Assembly: GCA_937873805.1 (NCBI GenBank)
Contig: CALMWO010000400.1
Coordinates: 1-5,494 of the forward strand
Source: an uncultured Hyphomonadaceae bacterium
Lineage (GTDB): Bacteria > Pseudomonadota > Alphaproteobacteria > Caulobacterales > Hyphomonadaceae
Length of the DNA: 5,494 nucleotides
Reading direction: 5' to 3'
Shown: positions 1-5,494 of the stretch, in pieces
Numbering within the stretch: the stretch's first letter is position 1
How the letters are laid out: every line of letters begins with the position of its first letter
Position numbers and translations under genes: made by a program
The notes under the pieces: model-generated
Seen by the model: the letters and a program-made list of their open reading frames with translations, nothing else
Told to the model about the DNA's origin: nothing
Databases searched by the model: none

Positions 1-3000
1 CGCCGCCGACGTCTCGACACACGTGAGTATCCCCTCGCGCTGGAACACGGGCCGGAGCACCTGCATCGGGTGTGACTTCAGCGACAGCCGCGCCGTCTGA
101 TAGTCAGCCGTCACATGCTCCCCCAGCGGCATGGCCGGCAGATCAACATCAGGCTCCTCGCCCAACTCGCGCACGCTGGCAGCAGCAAAGAGCGGAAGCG
201 TGTCATCATCCGGCAATCGCCGCACCTCCCACAGCGCCTGCCGCCGATCCTGCTGCAGCGACTGGAAAGCATCCGCATCTGCCAGCTTGCGTAGAAAAGA
301 CGAAGGCACACGCCCACGCTCGCGCATATCGGATATGTTCAAAAATCCATCGCCGCGACGCTTCACGAGCTCAATCGCCTCTTTCTCCTTCACTCCATCA
401 AGCTGACGAAAGCCAAGGCGCATTGCGGGAGCGCGGCCTTCGCACACCTCAAGCGAGTTGTCGTAATGGCTGAAGTTCACATCGACAGGACGAATTTCCG
501 TTCCATGCTCCTGCGCGTCGCGCACGATCTGCGCGGGCGCATAGAAGCCCATCGGCTGCGAGTTCAGTAGCGCAGCAGCAAATGCGGCTGGGTGATATTT
601 TTTGATCCACGAAGAAACGTAAACCAGCTGCGAAAACGCAGCCGCATGGCTTTCTGGAAAGCCATAAGACCCAAAGCCCCTGATTTGTTGAAAGCACCGC
701 TCGGCGAAGTCGCGTTCGTATCCGCGACCGACCATACCTTCGACCATCTTCTCTTCGAACAGGTGGATCGTGCCGACATTCCGGAATGTCGCCATGGCGC
801 GACGCAACTTGTTGGCGTCTTCGGGAGAAAACCTGGCAGCGGTGATCGCCAGCTTCATCGCCTGTTCCTGGAACAGCGGCACGCCAAAAGTCTTGTGCAG
901 CAGATTTCTCAATTCGTCAGGCTCTCCATGATCCGGAGACGGGGAAGGATAATCGACCAGCTCCTCGCCATTCCGACGACGGAGGTACGGATGCACCATA
1001 TTGCCCTGAATGGGTCCGGGCCTGACGATGGCCACCTCAATCACAAGGTCATAAAACTCGCGGGGCTTCAGGCGCGGCAGCATGCTGATCTGCGCACGGC
1101 TTTCGACCTGGAACACCCCAAGGGAGTCGCCCTTGCACAGCATGTCGTACACGGCCGGATCTTCAGCGGGAACGTCCTGCAAACCATAGCGCGGCCCACC
1201 TGCGCCATGAATCAGGTCAAACGCCTTGCGGATGCAGGTGAGCATGCCAAGCGCCAGGATATCGACCTTCATCAGGCCAAGCTCGTCGATGTCTTCCTTG
1301 TCCCATTCGATGAAGGTGCGATCGTCCATCGCCGCATTGCCAATGGGCACAAGCTCGTCGAGACGGTCGCGGGCCAGCACGAAGCCGCCAACATGCTGTG
1401 ACAGGTGGCGCGGAAAACCCAGAAGCCGATTGGCGAATTCAAGCGCGCGATGAAGCACGGGATTTTCGTCATCAAGCCCGGCCTGACGCAACTGACTTTT
1501 GCGTAGCCCCTCGCCCCAGCTTCCCCAGACAAGACCAGATAGCCGCGCGGTCACATCATCGGTCAGGCCCAGAACCTTGCCCACCTCCCGCATGGCGCTG
1601 CGCGGGCGATAGTGGATCACCGTGGCGGCGATACCTGCGCGGTGACGGCCATAGCGTTCGTAGATGTACTGAATGATTTCCTCACGACGTTCGTGTTCGA
1701 AATCGACATCGACGTCCGGTGGCTCCTTGCGCTCGTCCGACATGAAGCGTGCGAACAGGAGATCGAAAACATTCGGGTCTACTGATGTGATGCCCAGAAC
1801 GAAACAGACGGCGGAGTTTGCCGCAGAACCCCTGCCCTGACAGAGAATGCCCTTGTCGCGCGCAACGCGGACGATGTGGTAGAGCGTCAGGAAATACCGC
1901 GCGTAACTGTGCCGGCGATAGAACCCCAGCTCCTCGCGAATTTGCCTGTCGACCTTTTGTGGTATCCCGTCGGGATACTTCATGTTCGCATGAAACCATG
2001 TGCGGTCTTCAAGATAATCCTGATCGTTCCAGCCGGGCGGGACCGGCTCGTCAGGATATTCGTACTTCAATTCGCCAAGGTCGAAGGTGATCCGGCCAAG
2101 CAGTTCGATGGTCTGCTCGATTGCTTCAGGCGCCTTCGCGAACAAGCGCTTCATCTCCAGCGGATGTTTCAGGTGACGCTCGGCGTTCGCTTCCAGCAGC
2201 TTGCCAGCTTCGGCGATCTTCATCCCTTCGCGTATGCAGGTCATGATGTCCTGCAGGTCTCGCTGCCCGGCCGAATGATAAAGGACGTTGTTGGTCGCGA
2301 TCAGAGGAACGCCCGCCGCCGCGGCAATGCGTTTCAATCTGGAAAGGCGGCGTGCATCATCGCCGCGACGGTTCATCGTCGCACCTAACCATACAGCTCC
2401 GGGCCGCATATCCCCGATCTGCATCAGGGGCTGCGCCAGATCATCCAGGTCATCGCCAGGCATCACGATCAGAAGCAGGTCGTCTGAATAGGCGGCGAGA
2501 TCATCGATCGTGATCAGGCACTCGCCTTTCTTTGCGCGCTTCGCGCCCGGCGCCGCGCGCGTGTTGCCCACCGTAAGCAAGCGGCAGAGGCGGCCCCAGC
2601 CATTCCGGTTCTGCGGATAGGCAATCACATCAGGCGCGCCGTCGGTGAAGCTGAGCCGCGCACCGACAACGAGCCTGAAATCCTTTGCGCGCTCTTTCAG
2701 GTCTTCCTGAAACTGCTTGAGCCCCTCCTCATCAGGATGCGGCATCCAGCCATGTTCGCCGGGCGAGCCGCCTTCCCTCACCTTGTCAGGCGCGGGAAGA
2801 CCTTCTTCACGCAGGTGATTGAGCGCAGCCCACGCGCGCACAACGCCGGAAATCGTATTGCGGTCGGCAATGCCAAGGCCCGTATACCCCAACAGGACGG
2901 ACGCCAGCACCATGTCCTTCCCCGTAGACGCCCCGCGCAGGAAGGAAAAATTGGTAGCGGCTGCAAGCTCGGCATAGGGGTGCGCCACAAATTCGAAGGG

Positions 3001-3057
3001 CGCTGTTTCGCGCTCCGGAAACAGGACGACATTGCTGAGCGGTTCAAGCTCGCTCAC
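1..3057 (-). CDS. dnaE2: Error-prone DNA polymerase DnaE2 (ImuC), C-terminus cut by window edge
   Basis: C-family DNA polymerase that performs translesion synthesis in the ImuA-ImuB-DnaE2 mutasome. The frame is open for all 1019 codons to the left edge. The family is usually somewhat longer, so the C-terminal OB-fold region is probably missing. The GTG start at 3057 overlaps the imuB stop as GTGA; the next Met is residue 49, inside the PHP domain. Order: PHP domain from about residue 27 (NFSFLRGAS at 36-44, ADRNTISGVVRAW from 64) to about 260; palm and fingers with GRGSAANSAVCF at 408-419; PPDVDVDFEHERR at 446-458 with catalytic Asp450 and Asp452; KVDILALGML from 597 with catalytic Asp599; GSYGFPESHAAAFS at 796-809; helix-hairpin-helix region about 880-935; LPLFAA at 954-959. 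PHP metal ligands are degraded (Ala32, Ala34, Arg66, Asn257, Leu259), so PHP-linked proofreading is unlikely. DnaE1 is excluded by the DnaE2-type signatures and the operon context. Identification is firm. Confidence 0.97.
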   Translation of the reverse strand, partial: MSELEPLSNVVLFPERETAPFEFVAHPYAELAAATNFSFLRGASTGKDMVLASVLLGYTGLGIADRNTISGVVRAWAALNHLREEGLPAPDKVREGGSPGEHGWMPHPDEEGLKQFQEDLKERAKDFRLVVGARLSFTDGAPDVIAYPQNRNGWGRLCRLLTVGNTRAAPGAKRAKKGECLITIDDLAAYSDDLLLIVMPGDDLDDLAQPLMQIGDMRPGAVWLGATMNRRGDDARRLSRLKRIAAAAGVPLIATNNVLYHSAGQRDLQDIMTCIREGMKIAEAGKLLEANAERHLKHPLEMKRLFAKAPEAIEQTIELLGRITFDLGELKYEYPDEPVPPGWNDQDYLEDRTWFHANMKYPDGIPQKVDRQIREELGFYRRHSYARYFLTLYHIVRVARDKGILCQGRGSAANSAVCFVLGITSVDPNVFDLLFARFMSDERKEPPDVDVDFEHERREEIIQYIYERYGRHRAGIAATVIHYRPRSAMREVGKVLGLTDDVTARLSGLVWGSWGEGLRKSQLRQAGLDDENPVLHRALEFANRLLGFPRHLSQHVGGFVLARDRLDELVPIGNAAMDDRTFIEWDKEDIDELGLMKVDILALGMLTCIRKAFDLIHGAGGPRYGLQDVPAEDPAVYDMLCKGDSLGVFQVESRAQISMLPRLKPREFYDLVIEVAIVRPGPIQGNMVHPYLRRRNGEELVDYPSPSPDHGEPDELRNLLHKTFGVPLFQEQAMKLAITAARFSPEDANKLRRAMATFRNVGTIHLFEEKMVEGMVGRGYERDFAERCFQQIRGFGSYGFPESHAAAFSQLVYVSSWIKKYHPAAFAAALLNSQPMGFYAPAQIVRDAQEHGTEIRPVDVNFSHYDNSLEVCEGRAPAMRLGFRQLDGVKEKEAIELVKRRGDGFLNISDMRERGRVPSSFLRKLADADAFQSLQQDRRQALWEVRRLPDDDTLPLFAAASVRELGEEPDVDLPAMPLGEHVTADYQTARLSLKSHPMQVLRPVFQREGILTCVETSAA

Positions 3058-4586
3058 GAAAATACCCCGTGCATGAACCAGTCGGGTTGGGGCGTTTCCT
3101 TGCTGTAGGGACCGGCACGGAAAAGCCAGAAGCGGCGGCCCTCTGCGTCTTCGATACGGTAATAGTCGCGCGTGAGGGCGCCGGGCTTCAGCCACCATTC
3201 GGGAGCGATACGTTCGGGGCCTTCGGCGCGGGAGACGTGATACTCGCGGCGACGCCATGAGAATTTTCGCGGAGGGCCGTCGGGCACTTCGGCCATGGTG
3301 ATGCGGATACGCTGGGGCGGATCGAACATCTGGATCGGGCGCAGGGGCGGCTCTTTTGCTTCGGGCGCCGGCCAGACATCAGACGTCATCGGATTGAAGC
3401 TGGCGGGCACGGGGCGCGCCGCACGATCGGGATCGTGTGTATTTTCGGGGAGAAAGCGCACGACGCGATCAGCTCCGAAGCGGGTCGATAGACGATCGGT
3501 GAGGTCGGCGACGGCGTCGGCTTCAACGGCGTGACCATCGAGCCCCGGCTGCAGCGCATCGAAGGGCTCAACATGCGGCACGGACAGGCGGATCAGATCA
3601 AAGCCGAAACCGGGGTCAACAGGATCGGCCAGCGCATCGAGCCTTTCGCGAAAAAGGCGCAGCAGCGTCGCCGTATCGCGCATGGGCCGCCCGGTTTCGA
3701 TCACCACGCGCCGGACGGCGCCGTCAGCGCGGAACAGGCTGGCCTCGAAGACGCGACCGCCTTCGCGACGTTCGCCGAGACGCGCTCCCGCCTCGTGGCC
3801 GAGTTCGGCGAGGGTTGCTTCGACATCTTCCATCCGCCCGATCGGTTCAGGAAAACGGCGCTCGACCCACAGCTCTGGGACAGCGCGGCGAGGATCGAGC
3901 GGCGGATGAGCAAGCCCCTGAATGCGGCGCAGGCGGAGCGTCATCTGCTCGCCGAAGCGGGCGACGAAGGGAAGGCTCGGCCGATCAGCAAGCGCGCCAA
4001 TGGTCTTGAGACCTGCGCGGGAGATTGCGAGGCGATCCGCCTCCTCCAGGCCCAACGCGGCGATGGGAAGGGAGCGCACGGCAGCCGCATCCTCTCCCGG
4101 CGACACGATGGCGATGCGGCCATAACGGGCAAGCGCGCGAGCGGTATCAGCAGCGCTGGCAATCACCGTGCGGACATGCAGGCCTGCCCGGCGCATGCGC
4201 TGCGAGAAGACGCGGCGAAGCTCGGCCTCTCCGCTGAAAAGATGCTCGCACCCGGTAATGTCCAGAAGCAAGCCATCCGGCGGATCGATCATCACGGCGG
4301 GGCTGAAGCGGTCGCAATCCTCGGCGATGCGATCAAGCAAGGCGGCATCCGCACGCGCGTCCATTTCCTCGACCCACAGATCGGGAATGCGGGCGCGGGA
4401 GTCCGCCAGCGTCATGCCTACGGCAAGCCCTGCCCGCTTTGCATCCGGGCAGATCGCCATGAGGCGCTGGGCGCCTTTCACCTTCTCGGTGATGACAAGC
4501 GGCAATTCAGACGGCTCGTCGCGAGCCCTGATCAGCCGATCCGCCGGTAGGTAGGGAAACCACGCCGCCAGATAGCGCCGGGACAC
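3054..4586 (-). CDS. imuB: ImuB, catalytically inactive Y-family polymerase-like mutasome adapter
   Basis: Adapter that links DnaE2 and ImuA to the beta sliding clamp at damaged forks. I start it at GTG 4586, giving 510 residues that begin VSRRYLAAWFPYLP, the usual ImuB N-terminus. An upstream ATG at 4709 would add 41 residues unlike the family, read out of frame through imuA. The sequence AGGGAGA lies just before the GTG. Order: palm-like region about 1-165; helix-hairpin-helix region about 172-212; little-finger-like region about 235-385; ImuB C-terminal region with RKFSWRRREYHVSRAEGPER at 440-459, a YYRIEDAEGRRFWLFRAG stretch at 476-493 and WFMHGVFS at 503-510. The Y-family metal sites are absent: WFPYLPADR stands where DxDxFF would be, and DPPDG (101-105) where SIDE would be. 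QPGLDG at 346-351 sits where other ImuBs carry the clamp-binding peptide. Stop TGA at 3054-3056 overlaps the dnaE2 start. Function is inferred from the family; identity is firm. Confidence 0.95.
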   Translation of the reverse strand: MSRRYLAAWFPYLPADRLIRARDEPSELPLVITEKVKGAQRLMAICPDAKRAGLAVGMTLADSRARIPDLWVEEMDARADAALLDRIAEDCDRFSPAVMIDPPDGLLLDITGCEHLFSGEAELRRVFSQRMRRAGLHVRTVIASAADTARALARYGRIAIVSPGEDAAAVRSLPIAALGLEEADRLAISRAGLKTIGALADRPSLPFVARFGEQMTLRLRRIQGLAHPPLDPRRAVPELWVERRFPEPIGRMEDVEATLAELGHEAGARLGERREGGRVFEASLFRADGAVRRVVIETGRPMRDTATLLRLFRERLDALADPVDPGFGFDLIRLSVPHVEPFDALQPGLDGHAVEADAVADLTDRLSTRFGADRVVRFLPENTHDPDRAARPVPASFNPMTSDVWPAPEAKEPPLRPIQMFDPPQRIRITMAEVPDGPPRKFSWRRREYHVSRAEGPERIAPEWWLKPGALTRDYYRIEDAEGRRFWLFRAGPYSKETPQPDWFMHGVFS

Positions 4587-5298
4587 TCTCCCTGATCCTG
4601 TCTTTGAAGATACGCTGGTCACGATCCCATTCCACAATCCAGTTGCGTCCAGCCGCGCCTGCCTTGTCGCGCAGCAGCTCCACATTGAAGGCCGGATGGC
4701 CCGGCGCATCCGCCTCCAGCGCCTTTGACAACGCGGCGCGCACGCGCCAGCGGGTCAGCGCCGCGCTCGGTTCTGGCTGCGCGCCGGCGCGCACCATGAA
4801 GAGCGGTACGTTCGATCGCGCACTCGCGAGCGCGAGCCGGCGTGAAGCGACAAGGTCGAGCGCCTTGGGTGCGCCCCACGGTTCGATCAGCACGGCGCCA
4901 AGCGGCGGACAGCGCGCCGCCTCCTCGCCCGCGCGCAACACCGATGGGCCATCACGCGCACGCACGACAATCAGGCGATCCGGAGAGAGGCCCAGTTCGG
5001 CAAGTCCGGGCGCGTAGATCTCACCTGCCTCGATGCCGGCAAAATCCTGCCGGACCCAGACAATCGGGCGCTTCTCCGACGCGCGTATGGCCAGCATGAC
5101 GGCGAAGCCGGAAGCAGACGGCTCATCCGCCGTCTGCGCCGCAAAAATCTCATGCAGCGCGCCGCGATTGAGCCCGCCCTGCAGCGCTGCATCGAGCTGC
5201 ATCGAGCCCGTCGAAAAGCGTTCGGATGCAGCGGGGGATGAGCCCCGCTCCAGCCGGGACACCTCCCGCCTCAATGCTTCAAGATCGGCCTTTGACAC
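4507..5298 (-). CDS. imuA: ImuA, RecA-like SOS mutasome protein
   Basis: First gene of the operon; 263 residues, normal for proteobacterial ImuA (often annotated as SulA/RecA-like or ImuA family). It is needed with ImuB and DnaE2 for damage-induced mutagenesis, and its biochemical role is less clear than theirs. The start is GTG 5298: an in-frame TAG at 5314-5316 blocks extension, and only this GTG lies between that stop and the conserved N-terminus. A weak GGGA (5308-5311) sits 9 nt upstream. Visible features: a short charged N-terminal helix (1-18); GGLNRGALHEIF at 41-52, the ImuA counterpart of the stretch before the RecA P-loop; residues 53-66 lack a Walker A GxxxxGKT, so ATP binding is doubtful; WVRQDF at 81-86; GAVLIEPWGA at 134-143; RWRVRA at 183-188; NWIVEWDRDQRIF at 219-231. 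The last 26 codons overlap imuB in another frame. A LexA box lies 19 nt before the start. Confidence 0.93.
   Translation of the reverse strand: MSKADLEALRREVSRLERGSSPAASERFSTGSMQLDAALQGGLNRGALHEIFAAQTADEPSASGFAVMLAIRASEKRPIVWVRQDFAGIEAGEIYAPGLAELGLSPDRLIVVRARDGPSVLRAGEEAARCPPLGAVLIEPWGAPKALDLVASRRLALASARSNVPLFMVRAGAQPEPSAALTRWRVRAALSKALEADAPGHPAFNVELLRDKAGAAGRNWIVEWDRDQRIFKDRIRESVPALSGGVVSLPTGGSADQGSRRAV
5187..5206. repeat. Perfect tandem 10-bp repeat inside imuA
   Basis: CTGCATCGAG is repeated twice without a gap. It lies in the imuA N-terminal coding region and encodes part of SMQLDAALQ in two different frames. The unit is not a multiple of three, so gain or loss of one copy would shift the imuA frame. 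It may simply be chance in GC-rich coding sequence. Confidence 0.6.
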
Positions 5299-5316
5299 AG
5301 GCTTTTGTCCCAGCTA

Positions 5317-5331
5317 GTTCCTGTTTTGTTC
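5317..5331. promoter_or_regulatory. LexA operator (SOS box), GTTC-N7-GTTC
   Basis: The plus strand reads GTTCCTGTTTTGTTC, a perfect GTTC-N7-GTTC direct repeat (GAAC-N7-GAAC in the direction of imuA). This is the LexA site known from Alphaproteobacteria, unlike the CTGT-N8-ACAG palindrome of enterobacteria. It lies 19 nt upstream of the imuA GTG, touches the predicted -10 element and should cover the transcription start, so bound LexA would block the promoter. imuA-imuB-dnaE2 operons are classic LexA targets, so motif, position and gene content agree. Binding itself is inferred. Confidence 0.93.
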
Positions 5332-5361
5332 TATAACGACTCAGGGGACAAAAAGAGTCAA
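5331..5361 (-). promoter_or_regulatory. Predicted sigma70-type promoter of imuA-imuB-dnaE2
   Basis: On the minus strand, TTGACT (5361-5356) matches the -35 consensus at five of six bases. GTTATAG (5337-5331) gives a -10 candidate 18 or 19 nt downstream depending on register, slightly longer than ideal. Transcription would start near 5324, inside the LexA box, leaving a leader of about 25 nt. No other promoter or terminator is visible between the three genes, which overlap, so this should drive all of them. The exact start is a prediction. Confidence 0.6.
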
Positions 5362-5371
5362 TCGAGAGTCA
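5354..5371. repeat. AGAGTCA direct repeat with 11-bp period over the imuA -35 element
   Basis: AGAGTCA occurs at 5354-5360 and again at 5365-5371, separated by ATCG, so the copies lie on the same face of the helix. The first copy overlaps the predicted -35 hexamer (5356-5361). An inverted GACTC sits at 5338-5342. The repeat is seen directly; a role as a regulator binding site is speculation. Confidence 0.5.
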
Positions 5372-5404
5372 GAAGGGGTAGTGTCTCAGTTTGAATTTGC
5401 CCTC

Positions 5405-5467
5405 ATGAATCAAAGAGATTCACGCGAAAGATTCTTTTCAGCGGACCCTTCTGGGAGGGCCGCATGA
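5405..5467 (+). CDS. Possible 20-codon leader ORF before the divergent gene
   Basis: ATG at 5405 opens a 20-residue frame (MNQRDSRERFFSADPSGRAA) whose TGA at 5465-5467 overlaps the ATG of the next frame as ATGA. That overlap is typical of translational coupling. No convincing ribosome binding site precedes it (TTTGCCCTC), and a short ORF can occur by chance. I do not recognise the peptide. It may equally be untranslated leader or promoter DNA. Confidence 0.15.
   Translation: MNQRDSRERFFSADPSGRAA
5407..5437. repeat. Two small adjacent palindromes upstream of the divergent gene
   Basis: GAATC-aaaga-GATTC (5407-5421) is followed by AAAGA-t-TCTTT (5427-5437), which lies within CGCGAAAGATTCTTTTCAGCG. 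The elements AAAGA and GATTC recur in both. They lie 27-57 nt before the divergent ATG, where an operator could sit. Arms are only 5 bp, so chance is possible, and no known regulator motif is recognised. Confidence 0.3.
5453..5459 (+). promoter_or_regulatory. Shine-Dalgarno sequence for the divergent frame
   Basis: GGGAGGG ends 4 nt before ATG 5464. It is a strong match to the anti-Shine-Dalgarno sequence at close to normal spacing, and is the main support for a real start at 5464. Confidence 0.5.
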
Positions 5468-5494
5468 GCTTCCCGACTCCACCCGTCAGCCGAA
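5464..5494 (+). CDS. Start of a possible divergent gene, cut by the right edge
   Basis: ATG at 5464 follows a GGGAGGG ribosome binding site and opens a frame that continues to the window end, giving MSFPTPPVSR. Only ten codons are visible, so neither family nor function can be assigned. It would be transcribed away from imuA and share the intergenic region that contains the LexA box. That box lies about 130 nt upstream, and no clear promoter for this gene is visible, so LexA control of it is uncertain. Confidence 0.45.
   Translation, partial: MSFPTPPVSR

Noticed and set aside
592..1401. Long plus-strand ORF (269 codons)
   Set aside because: It lies wholly antisense to dnaE2, whose frame here encodes conserved polymerase motifs without interruption. 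Its own translation shows no recognisable family. Long antisense frames are expected in GC-rich coding DNA.
1..3057. dnaE2 as a broken gene made of several short minus-strand ORFs
   Set aside because: The short ORFs on this strand are in other frames. The frame from GTG 3057 has no stop as far as the left edge. It simply lacks a stop codon within the window.
3531..4550. Long plus-strand ORF (339 codons)
   Set aside because: Antisense shadow of imuB. The minus-strand protein matches ImuB along its full length, and the plus-strand frame lacks a ribosome binding site and a recognisable domain.
4587..4709. 41-residue N-terminal extension of ImuB from ATG 4709
   Set aside because: The added residues do not resemble ImuB and lie in imuA coding sequence. 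The usual ImuB N-terminus begins at GTG 4586.
5292..5337. Plus-strand promoter from TTGACA (5292) and TATAAC (5332)
   Set aside because: The hexamers look good alone, but the 34-nt spacer is far too long for a sigma70 promoter, and TTGACA lies at the imuA start codon.
1..5494. CRISPR array, tRNA, rRNA, insertion sequence or novel defence system
   Set aside because: No spaced repeat array, tRNA-like cloverleaf, transposase or terminal inverted repeats were seen. Coding space is filled by the known imuA-imuB-dnaE2 operon.

Overview
The window holds one SOS-mutagenesis operon, imuA-imuB-dnaE2, read leftward on the minus strand. Its control region and the first codons of a possible divergent gene lie at the right edge. 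The organism is most likely an alphaproteobacterium. The coding sequence is GC-rich, the three-gene order is the common alphaproteobacterial arrangement, and the promoter carries a perfect GTTC-N7-GTTC site, the LexA operator form of that class. I cannot name the genus from this sequence.

Layout from right to left: 5464-5494 (+) is the start of a possible divergent gene with a good ribosome binding site. 5299-5463 is the intergenic control region. It contains a LexA box at 5317-5331, a sigma70-like promoter for imuA at 5331-5361, a pair of AGAGTCA repeats one helical turn apart across the -35 element, and small palindromes near the divergent gene. imuA occupies 5298-4507. imuB occupies 4586-3054 and overlaps imuA by 80 nt. 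dnaE2 runs from 3057 through position 1 and off the left edge, overlapping imuB by 4 nt. I translated dnaE2 through all 1019 codons present and found no stop or frameshift. All three genes appear to start with GTG.

Working model, from knowledge of these families: DNA damage triggers LexA self-cleavage, which frees the operator lying over the imuA -10 element. ImuA (RecA-like), ImuB (a Y-family-like adapter without polymerase catalytic residues) and DnaE2 (also called ImuC, the error-prone C-family polymerase that does the synthesis) form a mutasome for translesion synthesis. The sequence fits this division of labour. DnaE2 keeps its three catalytic aspartates but has lost PHP metal ligands and a good clamp motif, while ImuB has no DxD or SxDE motif but keeps a candidate clamp-binding peptide.

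This is a known type of system, not a new one. The less explained parts are the promoter-proximal repeats, the long imuA/imuB overlap and the divergent edge with a 20-codon ORF.
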